A stretch of 64,000 nt of DNA from Hoylesella buccalis ATCC 35310 (GTDB taxonomy: Bacteria > Bacteroidota > Bacteroidia > Bacteroidales > Bacteroidaceae), in the NCBI RefSeq assembly GCF_025151385.1, contig NZ_CP102287.1:496001-560000 (forward strand). The letters run 5' to 3'. Under the pieces are notes generated by a model that was given only the letters and a program-made list of their open reading frames with translations, did no database searches and was not told the origin of the DNA. This document shows positions 27,484-36,873 of this stretch, piece by piece (within the stretch, counting starts at the first letter, position 1; the number at the start of each line of letters is the position of its first letter). The position numbers and the translations under genes are program-made.

Positions 27484-29688
27484 ATGAAAAAGATCATTTT
27501 AGGGATTATAGCACTGTTCATGGCAACTTTAAGCGTCCATTCGGCAAAGCGAATTACTTTGAAGGCCATCCAAGATGGTGCTTTTGCGGCAGAGCGTTTG
27601 AGCGGAATTAAACCCATAGCGGGTACCGACCAGTATGCAAGAATCAGCAAAGACGGCAATCGTGTTGTCAGGTACTCGTTCAAGACGGGGAAGCAGACGG
27701 CCGTGCTGTTTGACGTGAACCATACGATGGGTTCGAAAATCGATTCGTTCGACGGGTATATCCTGTCGCCGGACGGTGCGAAAATGCTCATCCAGACTAA
27801 GACCGAACGTATTTATCGCCGTTCGTTCAAAGCACAATATTATATCTATACCATTGCCAGTACAAAGTTGGAACCCCTTTCGGAGGGAGGACCGCAGCAG
27901 GTTCCGGTGTGGTCGGCAGACAGTAGACAGATTGCTTTCGTGCGTGACAACAACATCCACCTCATTAAACTCTTGTACGACAACGCTGAAAGTCAGGTCA
28001 CCAAAGACGGTAAGTTCAATGAAATTATCAACGGAGTGCCTGATTGGGTGAATGAAGAAGAGTTTGGACACAATCTTTCGTTCTGCTTTAACGCCGACGG
28101 AACCAAGATTTGTTGGATCAAATACGACGAGTCTAACGTCAAGAGTTATGCCTTACAACTTTTCAAGGGCATGCACCCCGAGCAGCATCAATATGCAGAT
28201 TATCCGGGACTGTATACTTATAAATATCCCAAGGCCGGTCAGGACAATTCCAAGGTGTCGGTGTGGAGCTATGATGTAAAGAGCCATCAAACCCGCCAGT
28301 TGCAAGTTCCGTTGGATGCCGATGGCTATGTTCCCCGCATCAAGCCAACGACCGATCCCAACAAGGTTATCGTTTACACCTTGAATCGCCATCAGGACGA
28401 AATGCATTTGTATGCCGTTAATCCATCAAGTACCGTGGCTACGCTGTTGATTAAGGAGCGTGTACCGAAGTATGTCAAGGAAGAGGCCATGAAAGGTGTC
28501 ATCATTGGCGAGAACAGCATTTTGCTGCCCAGCGATCGGGACGGGTATATGAAGGGGTATCTGTATAACATGAACGGTCAGATGATTAGAACCATCGGGA
28601 ATGGTTCCTATGACATTACCGCTTGGTATGGCTACGACGAAAAAACCGGTGATGTTTACTATCAAGCTGCCGCACTGAATGCTCACGACCGTCAGATTTA
28701 TGTTTCGCACAAGAATGGTAAGACCGATCGACTGACGCAGCAACAAGGGTGGAACGTTGCGCAGTTCTCTGGCGATTATCAATACTTCATCAATACATGG
28801 AGCGATTACGATCATCCGTATGTATATACCGTTCGGGACAATAAAGGAAAGGTGATGTCCACGCTGATTGACAATGCGTCTTTGCGAAAAAAAATAGCGA
28901 ACTACGGTTGGACACCCAAGGAAACTTTTTCTTTCACCACGTCTGAAGGCGTAAAGTTGGACGGATGGATGGTGAAACCCGCTCAATTCAATGCTTCTAA
29001 ACAATATCCGGTTATCCTCTTTCAGTATAGTGGACCGGGTAGCCAACAAGTGACCAACTCATGGAATGCGGGTTCCATGGGGCAGGGAGGTGCTTTTGAT
29101 TATTATCTGGCACAACAGGGTTTTATAGTCGTTTGTGTTGATGGCAGAGGCACTGGCGGTAGAGGTTCTGAGTTCGAGAAAGTGGTTTATCAGCGGTTAG
29201 GAGAATTAGAATCCAAAGATCAGGTGGAAACAGCTCTGTGGCTTGGCAAGCAGTCGTATGTTGACAAGAACCGCATTGGCATTTGGGGATGGAGCTATGG
29301 CGGTTTCAACACACTGATGAGCATGAGCGAGGGACGTGGCGTGTTCAAGGCTGGTGTAGCCGTAGCGCCTCCTACCAATTGGAAGTTTTATGACACGGTT
29401 TATACCGAGCGATACATGCGAACACCCAAAGAAAATCCCGATGGATATGCCGTTAATCCGATAGAGCGGGCGGCAAAGCTGCATGGTGTCTTATTGATTT
29501 GTCATGGTTTGGCCGATGATAATGTGCATCCACAAAACACATTTGAGTATGCAGAGGCATTGGTTCAGGCTGACAAAGACTTTAAAGAGATTTATTATAC
29601 CAACCGCAATCATAGTATTTATGGCGGTAACACCCGCAATCACTTGATGCGGCAGATAGCAAACTTCTTTATTGACGAACTGAAATAA
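27484..29688 (+). CDS. S9 family dipeptidyl peptidase IV-like
   Basis: 734 aa from MKKIILGIIALFMATLSVHS, a cleavable signal peptide; the longer open frame is ruled out by the promoter at 27424-27454. An N-terminal eight-bladed propeller region is followed by an alpha/beta hydrolase domain from about residue 480. Catalytic triad: Ser604 in GIWGWSYGGFN, Asp678 in GLADDNVHPQNT, His710 in NRNHSIYGG. VNEEEFGHNLSF provides the Glu pair that binds the substrate N-terminus in DPP IV. It would release X-Pro or similar dipeptides in the periplasm, feeding peptide uptake. Followed by a long hairpin. Confidence 0.92.
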   Translation: MKKIILGIIALFMATLSVHSAKRITLKAIQDGAFAAERLSGIKPIAGTDQYARISKDGNRVVRYSFKTGKQTAVLFDVNHTMGSKIDSFDGYILSPDGAKMLIQTKTERIYRRSFKAQYYIYTIASTKLEPLSEGGPQQVPVWSADSRQIAFVRDNNIHLIKLLYDNAESQVTKDGKFNEIINGVPDWVNEEEFGHNLSFCFNADGTKICWIKYDESNVKSYALQLFKGMHPEQHQYADYPGLYTYKYPKAGQDNSKVSVWSYDVKSHQTRQLQVPLDADGYVPRIKPTTDPNKVIVYTLNRHQDEMHLYAVNPSSTVATLLIKERVPKYVKEEAMKGVIIGENSILLPSDRDGYMKGYLYNMNGQMIRTIGNGSYDITAWYGYDEKTGDVYYQAAALNAHDRQIYVSHKNGKTDRLTQQQGWNVAQFSGDYQYFINTWSDYDHPYVYTVRDNKGKVMSTLIDNASLRKKIANYGWTPKETFSFTTSEGVKLDGWMVKPAQFNASKQYPVILFQYSGPGSQQVTNSWNAGSMGQGGAFDYYLAQQGFIVVCVDGRGTGGRGSEFEKVVYQRLGELESKDQVETALWLGKQSYVDKNRIGIWGWSYGGFNTLMSMSEGRGVFKAGVAVAPPTNWKFYDTVYTERYMRTPKENPDGYAVNPIERAAKLHGVLLICHGLADDNVHPQNTFEYAEALVQADKDFKEIYYTNRNHSIYGGNTRNHLMRQIANFFIDELK

Positions 29689-29720
29689 CCCTATCGGGTG
29701 GTCTGTTGATTGAACGTTTG

Positions 29721-29776
29721 TAATCAGTAACGCCATGACGTAGACATTTGTCTTATCGCCATGGCGTTACTGGTTA
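29721..29776. terminator. long hairpin between convergent genes
   Basis: TAATCAGTAACGCCATG (29721-29737) pairs with CATGGCGTTACTGGTTA (29760-29776), 17 bp with one G-T pair, loop 22 nt. It lies between the peptidase and the convergent PqqD-like gene; no strong T-run. Confidence 0.6.
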
Positions 29777-29794
29777 ATTGATGAAAGGAATGAA

Positions 29795-30061
29795 CTATTC
29801 GCAAATTCCAGCTTCGAGCCATTGGTTGGCCAACGCTTGTGCGTCTTTGCGAGCCGTCTGTTTGTCTACATCATACTCTTGCGTGAGCAATTCTACCAAG
29901 TCGTCAACGGTAAAATCCTTGCCCTGAATGGCATTCCACAAGTAAGCTGAGGTTTCATTCATGGATATGATGTTACTGAAGTCGATGTTTTCTCTACCTT
30001 CAGCAACGATGACTTGCTCACCACACACGTTGCGTAGATTAAATCCTGTTTTTGCTTTCAT
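29795..30061 (-). CDS. PqqD-like peptide-recognition protein
   Basis: 88 aa from MKAKTGFNLRNVCGE. PqqD fold features: a short N-terminal strand pair (FNLRNVCGEQVIVAEGRENI), then SMNETSAYLWNAIQGKDFTVDDL-type helix and a winged-helix end (LLTQEYDVDKQTARKDAQAL). PqqD-like domains bind leader peptides in several ribosomal peptide modification systems. Last gene of a four-gene run; 22 nt after the S24/S26 gene. No precursor peptide was found beside it, so a RiPP role is inference. Confidence 0.75.
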   Translation of the reverse strand: MKAKTGFNLRNVCGEQVIVAEGRENIDFSNIISMNETSAYLWNAIQGKDFTVDDLVELLTQEYDVDKQTARKDAQALANQWLEAGICE

Positions 30062-30083
30062 ATTATCTATTATTGTTTTCTGA

Positions 30084-30590
30084 TTAAATTGGTCCAAACA
30101 GCGGAATCCATATTCTTCTGTACGCAGCCAACAGGTAGCGTCTGACGGGATAAAGTGCCGTCCAAATGTGCGAATAGGTGCGCCATTTGATGTCGTTTGT
30201 CTTATCGAGTTTGGTGCGGCCTTTGCGGTAAAAGCCAATCGCATACCCATGTACGTCATGGACATGACACACCTCTGTTCCTAAGTTTCCGTCTCCTCTT
30301 AGTGTGACCGTTTCTCCTTGAATCTTGATAATTCGGTGTAAGACATAATGCTTCGGGGCTGTTTCTGCTAAAACCGCATCGCCCACTTGTATGTCTTTGG
30401 CCTTGGCCAGGAGTGCTTTGTCACGATTGTCCTCAAGGAAAGGGCGCATGCTGAAGCCTCTCAATTGCAAAGTTACCGTATGTCCTTCGTTCAAAAGTGT
30501 GATAACTTCAGGGAGAAACTTACGGTTTTCAATCTGCAACTCTTTAGCAGCAGGTTGATGACTATGCGTGTTTTTGGGATTTGAAGACAT
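30084..30590 (-). CDS. S24/S26 family signal-peptidase-like protein
   Basis: 168 aa from MSSNPKNTHSHQ. The LRGFSMRPFLEDN segment near residue 50 carries the nucleophile Ser-Met-x-Pro of signal peptidase I and LexA-type proteases; GDAVLAETAPKHYVLHRIIKI follows near 90-110 with His where bacterial signal peptidases have Lys, the arrangement of the Sec11-like subgroup. No N-terminal membrane anchor, unusual for a true signal peptidase; a basic hydrophobic C-terminus (YPVRRYLLAAYRRIWIPLFG) could associate with membrane. Spaced 27 and 22 nt from its operon neighbours. Confidence 0.75.
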   Translation of the reverse strand: MSSNPKNTHSHQPAAKELQIENRKFLPEVITLLNEGHTVTLQLRGFSMRPFLEDNRDKALLAKAKDIQVGDAVLAETAPKHYVLHRIIKIQGETVTLRGDGNLGTEVCHVHDVHGYAIGFYRKGRTKLDKTNDIKWRTYSHIWTALYPVRRYLLAAYRRIWIPLFGPI

Positions 30591-30617
30591 GGCCACTCTC
30601 TTTTGTTATCCTCCTTT

Positions 30618-31517
30618 TTATTGTTTTGCAATAGCCTTATGGCAAACTTCGGCAGCCTCTTTGTTGGGAAGACAGTGCAGAATGTAGATGCCAGTTGTTT
30701 CAATAATGTGGGTGACGGTGTCACAGATGCGGTTAAATATGTCTTTGTCCCATTTCATCATGGAGCATGAAACGAGCATGGAGGCAAAGGCTTCGACGGG
30801 TTTAAGCGGCTCAATGCTGTTTGCACTGGCACGGTCTATTTGTGTGATGGCGCCCAATTTGGCTTTCACATTTCGATAACAAGGCGTCTTCCCACTCCAT
30901 GGACTGCCATAAATATAGGGCTTGCCATCGATTATTCTGATGACGGGATTGTCGTCGTTCATCAAGTCGCAGCCTTCAAGATATCGCAGCCACATGCTCA
31001 CTTGTGTGCTTTTTCCGGTTCCACTCTTGGCAATAAAGGCATATCCATAGCCTGCCTGTCGAACCAGTGAAGCGTGAATGAGGAGGGTTTCTTTGCGGCT
31101 TCCTGCAAAAGCAAAGATCAACATAAGTGCGTTACTCAATCCAAAACAGCGCATGTTGTAGTTCCCATTGAGTGCGCACTTACAGTGTTTGAAGTCTTTG
31201 TCGGTTTGTAGCATGCAGCAATCTGCACCCTTTACATTCTTAATAATATATTGATAGCCGCCGTTGTCGAGTAAATCCACGGTGGTATCGCCATTCCCTG
31301 TTTCGAACTTTCTGATTAGTTCGCGCTTGTCTTTGGCGATGGGTTTTAAGTTATCATCTACTGTCAGCTCAAAAAAAAGCTCATCATCTTCTTCGAATTT
31401 TTCACTTCTGAAAGGTTCAAAAGAAGGGATGAGATGCATATTGTTCTTCTGTGAAGGAAGAAAACTGATGCAGAGATGATGGTCAGCTATGGTGAAATAG
31501 TTTGTTTGTAAGTCCAT
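30618..31517 (-). CDS. HprK-like serine kinase domain protein
   Basis: 299 aa. The C-terminal half has the P-loop AFIAKSGTGKSTQVSMWL near residue 165, preceded by LLIHASLVRQ and followed by CDLMNDDNPVIRI, the HPr kinase/phosphorylase-like arrangement also found in lasso peptide and other RiPP loci. The N-terminal half (about 1-140) is unrecognised and may bind the partner. No HPr gene is adjacent. The context with PqqD-like and S24/S26-like proteins suggests a peptide-processing or export-linked role instead of sugar regulation (inference). Confidence 0.72.
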   Translation of the reverse strand: MDLQTNYFTIADHHLCISFLPSQKNNMHLIPSFEPFRSEKFEEDDELFFELTVDDNLKPIAKDKRELIRKFETGNGDTTVDLLDNGGYQYIIKNVKGADCCMLQTDKDFKHCKCALNGNYNMRCFGLSNALMLIFAFAGSRKETLLIHASLVRQAGYGYAFIAKSGTGKSTQVSMWLRYLEGCDLMNDDNPVIRIIDGKPYIYGSPWSGKTPCYRNVKAKLGAITQIDRASANSIEPLKPVEAFASMLVSCSMMKWDKDIFNRICDTVTHIIETTGIYILHCLPNKEAAEVCHKAIAKQ

Positions 31518-31544
31518 GAAAGCCGGTATTCTTCAGGTAAAAAT

Positions 31545-32099
31545 CTATTGTTTTGTATCTTTAGCTGCCGCAGGATGGTTCGTTTCAATGATTCCTTTCT
31601 CTGCCAATTTTTGTTTTCTTTTGGCTTGTTTCTTCGCTATCTTTGCCGCTTTTTTAGCCTCTTTGGCTTTTCTTTTAGCCGCTTTTTCTTGTTCCAAGTC
31701 ACTAGCCTGAGGCATTATGCCCTGATACCTGAAGTTTGTTGCTGTAATATATTTGATGGTATACTTTCCACTCTTCTCATATTTCTTCCGCATGGAAAGA
31801 TATTTTTTTTCAATTTTCTTCTGATCTTTGGCGAAAGTTGTGATGCAAGTGGGGCTTACAGCACCAATAGAACGTAGGTAATTTTGCAGTTGATAGGAAT
31901 AATTTTCTCTGCTGAACAAGAAGTTTGATTTGCCGATATAGGCGGAATCAACATATTGTATCTCCGTGATGTAGATGGTAGAATCGTTAAACGATGCAGC
32001 AAAACCGAACATGTGCGTGCCTGTTGTTTCTTTTGCGGCATTGACATGCATGGAAATCACAATGGTGAAAATAATCAATAAGAGTTTTCTAACTTTCAT
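31545..32099 (-). CDS. secreted protein with Lys/Ala-rich C-terminus
   Basis: 184 aa from MKVRKLLLIIFTIVISMHVNA, a clear signal peptide (cleavage after VNA). The mature part (GTHMFGFAASFNDSTIYITE, SYQLQNYLRSIGAVSPTC) precedes a highly basic helical tail from about residue 140 (EQEKAAKRKAKEAKKAAKIA and more). No recognised domain. It lies between the primary sigma gene (73 nt upstream) and the HprK-like gene (27 nt downstream), all on the minus strand. Confidence 0.65.
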   Translation of the reverse strand: MKVRKLLLIIFTIVISMHVNAAKETTGTHMFGFAASFNDSTIYITEIQYVDSAYIGKSNFLFSRENYSYQLQNYLRSIGAVSPTCITTFAKDQKKIEKKYLSMRKKYEKSGKYTIKYITATNFRYQGIMPQASDLEQEKAAKRKAKEAKKAAKIAKKQAKRKQKLAEKGIIETNHPAAAKDTKQ

Positions 32100-32172
32100 A
32101 TTTCTAACTGTAAAGATGCTTTTCCATAGGTGAAATAGCATCTAAAAAAATAATCTTTTTACCTGTTTACGC

Positions 32173-33036
32173 TCATCTGCCTAAGTAGGCTTTGAGCTGT
32201 TTACTCTTCGTATTTTGTCTGAGCCGGCGCAAAGCCTTCTCCTTGATTTGTCTGACGCGTTCGCGTGTGAGGCCAAATTTATCCCCAATTTCTTCCAGTG
32301 TCATCTCTCTTTGGTTGATGCCATAGAAGCATTCGATGATGTTCCGTTCACGTTCATTCAGGACATTCAATGCACTGGCTACCTCTTCTCGCAACGATTC
32401 CATCACCAACTCGTTGTCTGCCATGGGTGATTCTGTGTTGGGAAGCACGTCCAAGAGGCTGCTATCCGCTCCTTCCATGATGGGTGCGTCCACAGAGATG
32501 TGCTTACCATTGACTTTCATGGCCTCTACAATCTTGTCTTCTGGCAGGTCTATCTGGTCAGCTATCTCATCAACATTTGGCCTTCTTTCGTGCTCTTGTT
32601 CAAATTTATTTAGAATCCGATTGATTTTGTTGACCGACCCTACTTGATTCAAAGGAAGCCTTACGATTCTACTTTGTTCGGCTATAGCTTGCAAGATGCT
32701 TTGTCTAATCCACCAAACGGCATACGATATAAATTTGAACCCACGTGTCTCATCAAATTTTTCTGCGGCCTTGATTAGTCCCAAGTTACCTTCATTGATC
32801 AAATCAGGCAGACTTAAACCTTGATTCTGGTACTGCTTTGCCACTGAAACCACGAATCTCAAATTGGCTTTGGTCAACTTTTCTAATGCTTTTCGGTCAC
32901 CTTTTTTGATGCGTTGAGCCAATTCAATTTCTTCTTCAATGGAGATTAGGTCTTCATGTCCAATCTCTTGAAGATACTTATCGAGAGCAGCACTTTCCCG
33001 ATTCGTAATTGATTTTGTGATTTTCAGTTGTCTCAT
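32173..33036 (-). CDS. rpoD: primary RNA polymerase sigma factor, Bacteroidota type
   Basis: 287 aa, started at [20 protein letters not shown]. Short N-terminus without region 1.1, as usual for Bacteroidota sigma-A. Regions: 1.2 ([20 protein letters not shown]), 2 ([58 protein letters not shown]), 3 ([14 protein letters not shown] to ISVDAPI) and 4 ([35 protein letters not shown]). It should read the TTG/TAnnTTTG promoters listed here. Own promoter at 33067-33097. Confidence 0.95.
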   Translation of the reverse strand: MRQLKITKSITNRESAALDKYLQEIGHEDLISIEEEIELAQRIKKGDRKALEKLTKANLRFVVSVAKQYQNQGLSLPDLINEGNLGLIKAAEKFDETRGFKFISYAVWWIRQSILQAIAEQSRIVRLPLNQVGSVNKINRILNKFEQEHERRPNVDEIADQIDLPEDKIVEAMKVNGKHISVDAPIMEGADSSLLDVLPNTESPMADNELVMESLREEVASALNVLNERERNIIECFYGINQREMTLEEIGDKFGLTRERVRQIKEKALRRLRQNTKSKQLKAYLGR

Positions 33037-33066
33037 TGTTGGTTTGCCCAATTTGATGGATAGTTG

Positions 33067-33097
33067 CAAATGTAGTTGTTTTCAATGGAATGAACAA
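33067..33097 (-). promoter_or_regulatory. promoter of rpoD
   Basis: Minus strand TTG (33097-33095), 20 nt, TACATTTG (33074-33067), giving a leader of about 25 nt; supports the start at 33036. Confidence 0.6.
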
Positions 33098-33167
33098 ATT
33101 TTGTCCTATAAAATACTTATTAGCTATCTATTTTTGACTTTCGATTTTGAATCTACATTTATTTTCT

Positions 33168-33197
33168 TTGGCATCCATCAGAAAAAGTTTACCTTTG
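33168..33197 (+). promoter_or_regulatory. promoter of murF-alr
   Basis: TTG 33168-33170, 19 nt, TACCTTTG 33190-33197. The transcript would start near 33204, about 15 nt before the ATG at 33219. Confidence 0.65.
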
Positions 33198-33218
33198 TAT
33201 TGATAAATATTGAGTTTT

Positions 33219-35693
33219 ATGACATATAGTATCGAAAAGGTTACCACACTGATAGGTGCGCGGCGTTATGGGACAAAAAATGCACAGATAGGCTTTATCT
33301 TAACAGACAGTCGATCGCTCTGTTTTCCCGAAGAAACTTTATTTTTTGCTTTGGTGACCGATCGTAACAATGGTCATCATTATATTCCGGAACTCTATCA
33401 GCGTGGTGTACGCAACTTTGTGGTTTCGGCTGTGCCGGTTGGTTACGACAAACTTTATCCCGAAGCCAACTTTCTCAAGGTGGTTGACACACTCAAAGCT
33501 CTGCAAAGGCTTGCAGAACGGCGTCGTGATGAGTTTGACATTCCCATCGTCGGCATCACAGGTTCCAATGGAAAAACAATGGTGAAAGAGTGGTTGTATC
33601 AGCTGCTTTCACCGCAATTTTATGTCACCCGTTCGCCTCGCAGCTACAATTCACAGATTGGTGTGCCTCTTTCGGTTTGGTTGATGAATGAACAAACGCA
33701 GGTTGGCGTGTTCGAAGCGGGAATCAGTAAGCCAGGGGAGATGAGTGCTTTGCGTGACATCATACAACCCACCATTGCCGTGTTGACCAACCTTGGCGAC
33801 GCGCATCAAGAGAATTTCGGACTCATCGAGGATAAATGTCGTGAAAAACTCGTCCTCTTCCACGATGCTGAAACCCTGGTTTATCCAGCTGACGATGAAA
33901 TTATCAGCAAGGTTATCACTGAATACGACTATCCTGGTGAACGACTTTATTGGTCGATGAAGGACAAAGAGGCACCGTTCTTTGTGAAATTTGTCGAGAA
34001 GAAAGAAACCATGACGACAGTCACCTATATATATAAAGGTAAGGAAGATTGGTATTCACTGCCGTTCATCGATGAGGCTTCTGTGGTCAATTCCATTGTC
34101 TGCGCCATCGTGTCACTACACTTGGGTGTAACACCAGACGTGCTGGATCAACGCATGCAGCAAATAGAACCAGTAGCTATGCGACTTGAAGTGAAAGAGG
34201 GACAGCATGGATGTACACTCATCAACGACTCCTACAACTCGGACATCAATTCACTGGACATCGCACTCGACTTCATGAATCGTCGCCCTGACCATCAAGG
34301 GCGTAGCCGAACGTTGGTCTTGAGCGACATTGATCAGAGCGGACGAGAGGCTTCTGAACTGTACAGAGAGGTTTCTAACTTTGCCGTAAAGCGTGGTGTG
34401 ACCAAGTTGATTGGTATCGGTCCGCAGCTTACTGAGCAGCAAGATGCTATCAAGGTAACGCAGAAGTATTTCTTTCCAACGGTAGAAGCTTTTATCAAGA
34501 GTGGCGTATTCCACGCGCTGCGCGATGAGGTGATCCTGCTGAAGGGAGCCCGCAGGTTTGGATTTGACAGGCTTAGCGAGTTGCTTGAGCAGAAAGTGCA
34601 TGAGACAATCCTTGAGGTGAACCTCAATGCGGTGGTCGACAACCTGAATCATTTCCGTTCATTCTTGAAGCAGTCCACGAAGTTGGTCTGCATGATCAAG
34701 GCAGATGCTTACGGAGCGGGTGCGGTAGAGATAGCCAAGACGCTGCAAGACCATCGTGTGGATTATCTGGCTGTGGCAGTTGCCGATGAAGGTGTGACAC
34801 TCAGAAAGAATGGCATCACGGCCAATATCATGGTGATGAACCCAGAAATGAGTTCGTTTAAAACGCTTTTCGATTACGACTTGGAACCTGAAGTGTACTC
34901 GTTCCGCTTACTGGAAGCACTCATCAAGGCTGCCGAGAAAGAGGGTATCACCGACTATCCTGTGCATATCAAACTTGATACGGGCATGCATCGGCTTGGG
35001 TTTGACCCCACTAATGACATAGAGCGTTTGATAGAACGTTTGAAACATCAAGACGCCATCATTCCCCGTTCGGTATTTTCGCATTTTGTAGGGTCGGATA
35101 GCGATGACTTTGACGACTTCTCCGCACAGCAGTTTGCATTGTTTGATAAGGCAAGTAAACAGTTGCAAGCCGCTTTTCAACACAAGATTTTGCGCCACAT
35201 GGACAACTCTGCCGGTATTGAACATTTCCCCGAGCGACAGCTGGATATGTGCCGGTTGGGCTTAGGACTGTATGGCATCGATCCTCGAAACAACCAAGTA
35301 ATCAATCACATCAGTACCTTAAAAACCACAATCCTGCAAATGCGCATGGTAAAAGCTGGCGATACGGTAGGTTATAGTCGAAAGGGAACGATTGAACACG
35401 ATAGCATGATTGCAGCCATTCCTATCGGTTATGCCGACGGACTGAACCGACGTTTGGGCAATCGACATGGCTATTGTTTGGTCAATGGGCAGCGTGCCTA
35501 CTATGTGGGTAACATTTGTATGGACGTGGCCATGATCGACGTGACGGGAATTGATTGCAAGGAAGGCGACCAAGTAGAGATTTTTGGCGACCATCTGCCT
35601 GTGACCGTACTCTCAGACACGCTCGAAACCATCCCTTACGAGGTGCTTACAGGGGTGAGCAACAGGGTGAAGCGGGTGTATTATCAAGATTGA
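33219..35693 (+). CDS. bifunctional MurF ligase / alanine racemase
   Basis: 824 aa fusion for peptidoglycan precursor synthesis. Residues 1 to about 455 are MurF (adds D-Ala-D-Ala to UDP-MurNAc-tripeptide): P-loop GITGSNGKTMVKEW with Lys119, LTNLGDAHQENFG, LINDSYNSDINSLDIAL. From about 465 the fold-type III alanine racemase begins: PLP Lys494 in CMIKADAYGAGAVE, then KLDTGMHRLGF, DMCRLGLGLYGIDP and AIPIGYADGLNRRLGN with catalytic tyrosine region GYSRKG. Making D-Ala and using it in one chain is the known Bacteroidota arrangement. Promoter and terminator enclose it as a single-gene unit. Confidence 0.95.
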   Translation: MTYSIEKVTTLIGARRYGTKNAQIGFILTDSRSLCFPEETLFFALVTDRNNGHHYIPELYQRGVRNFVVSAVPVGYDKLYPEANFLKVVDTLKALQRLAERRRDEFDIPIVGITGSNGKTMVKEWLYQLLSPQFYVTRSPRSYNSQIGVPLSVWLMNEQTQVGVFEAGISKPGEMSALRDIIQPTIAVLTNLGDAHQENFGLIEDKCREKLVLFHDAETLVYPADDEIISKVITEYDYPGERLYWSMKDKEAPFFVKFVEKKETMTTVTYIYKGKEDWYSLPFIDEASVVNSIVCAIVSLHLGVTPDVLDQRMQQIEPVAMRLEVKEGQHGCTLINDSYNSDINSLDIALDFMNRRPDHQGRSRTLVLSDIDQSGREASELYREVSNFAVKRGVTKLIGIGPQLTEQQDAIKVTQKYFFPTVEAFIKSGVFHALRDEVILLKGARRFGFDRLSELLEQKVHETILEVNLNAVVDNLNHFRSFLKQSTKLVCMIKADAYGAGAVEIAKTLQDHRVDYLAVAVADEGVTLRKNGITANIMVMNPEMSSFKTLFDYDLEPEVYSFRLLEALIKAAEKEGITDYPVHIKLDTGMHRLGFDPTNDIERLIERLKHQDAIIPRSVFSHFVGSDSDDFDDFSAQQFALFDKASKQLQAAFQHKILRHMDNSAGIEHFPERQLDMCRLGLGLYGIDPRNNQVINHISTLKTTILQMRMVKAGDTVGYSRKGTIEHDSMIAAIPIGYADGLNRRLGNRHGYCLVNGQRAYYVGNICMDVAMIDVTGIDCKEGDQVEIFGDHLPVTVLSDTLETIPYEVLTGVSNRVKRVYYQD

Positions 35694-35709
35694 TGAATAA
35701 GTTATGAAT

Positions 35710-35741
35710 AAGTTGAAGTCAAGGAAGGCTTCAACTTTTTT
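35710..35741 (+). terminator. intrinsic terminator of murF-alr
   Basis: AAGTTGAAG (35710-35718) pairs with CTTCAACTT (35729-35737), then T-run; 17 nt after the stop. Confidence 0.9.
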
Positions 35742-35872
35742 GCTACACGATAAGAGAAATGAAGCCATGAACACTCGGTGTTTAAAGTTCTTCGTTTCTC
35801 TTGTACTGTTTGTTAAGCCGATTATCTTGGCAGTATCAGAGGCACTCTTCATGTATGGATAGCCACTCATTC

Positions 35873-36346
35873 TCAATTCTTCAGCGATGGTTTCTCCGTG
35901 GCCGAATAGTTGATACGTAGGGCGTTAGCCTTTCTTAGTGCCAGCTTCACCTCGTTTAATGTACTCATTCGCACATGTCTGTCGGCTTTAATAGATACAG
36001 TCATCTGTTGCAAGTCTTCGGGTGACATGCGATGACGCTCCTCGGTGATGTAGTCCACAAGGTCATCAGGTGTGACAAACTTGTCATTCAATTGGATGCG
36101 GACATTTCTTTCATTGGCCGTCCCACTAGTAGAAAGGGGAACGCCAATGTAGACATACAATACGGCCGACTTCTTGGTAAGTCGCGTCAATTCAGTTCCT
36201 TGCGGCATACGATACTTCACTTTGAGCGTCACCTCACGCATGTGAGTGACGATCATGAAGAAAAATAGCACCGTGAAAATCAAGTCGGGTAGGGATGCCG
36301 TGTTTAGATTCGGCACAAAATGTTGTCGCTTTCTGAAGCTGATCAT
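35873..36346 (-). CDS. exbD: ExbD/TolR-type biopolymer transport protein (second copy)
   Basis: 157 aa from MISFRKRQHFVPNLNTASL. One N-terminal helix (PDLIFTVLFFFMIVTHM) has the conserved membrane Asp of ExbD (residue about 21), followed by a periplasmic domain (VRIQLNDKFVTPDDLVDYIT, VSIKADRHVRMSTLNEVKLA). It works with ExbB to harvest proton motive force for TonB- or Tol-driven processes. Start and stop overlap the preceding exbD by 4 nt (ATGA). Last gene of the operon. Confidence 0.88.
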   Translation of the reverse strand: MISFRKRQHFVPNLNTASLPDLIFTVLFFFMIVTHMREVTLKVKYRMPQGTELTRLTKKSAVLYVYIGVPLSTSGTANERNVRIQLNDKFVTPDDLVDYITEERHRMSPEDLQQMTVSIKADRHVRMSTLNEVKLALRKANALRINYSATEKPSLKN

Positions 36347-36873
36347 GGCTTGGCTCCTTCCTCGTTTGTTTGGTATGTCTCTGCAATCCGTTGTGGACAC
36401 TGTTCTAAAATGCCATTCCGTTGAGCCTCGTTGCATGCTTCGATTGCTTGCCCATATCGTTGGCGGGCCAGGCGGTTGCGCACGTTTTTATACGCAGCCA
36501 TCAGCTCGTTTTGCAGGTTGAAGTAGGTTTCGTATGCCGACTCGGGTGATGCGCTTATCGATATGAGATGCTCTTTGCCCACTCTTGTGATGAATTCCTC
36601 CGTTCTGATACGCAATTCATCCATGTTGATGGGCTGTTCATTGAGCAGCAACACATTGCCTTCCGTTATTTTCAGCTCCATCAGTTTGCCCTTGTCTACC
36701 AAACTCTCTTGTTCAATCTTTTCCTGCTGTGCCGGTGGCAACTGCCTGCGCAGTCCTTTATCCACGTCCATAGAGGTGGTTACCAAGAAGAATATCAGCA
36801 GCATGAACGAGATGTCAGCCGTTGAAGTGGTGTTCAGTCCTGGGATGTCATGTCTTCTTTTCCTAATCAGCAT
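36343..36873 (-). CDS. exbD: ExbD/TolR-type biopolymer transport protein (first copy)
   Basis: 176 aa. N-terminus MLIRKRRHDIPGLNTTSTAD then ISFMLLIFFLVTTSMDVDKG, the ExbD helix with its Asp at about residue 20. The periplasmic part is about 40 residues longer than usual, with a coiled, Gln/Arg-rich C-terminal tail (AYKNVRNRLARQRYGQAIEA). It overlaps the upstream membrane-protein gene by 11 nt and the second exbD by 4 nt, so the four genes are translationally coupled. ExbD pairs are common in Bacteroidota. Confidence 0.88.
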   Translation of the reverse strand: MLIRKRRHDIPGLNTTSTADISFMLLIFFLVTTSMDVDKGLRRQLPPAQQEKIEQESLVDKGKLMELKITEGNVLLLNEQPINMDELRIRTEEFITRVGKEHLISISASPESAYETYFNLQNELMAAYKNVRNRLARQRYGQAIEACNEAQRNGILEQCPQRIAETYQTNEEGAKP

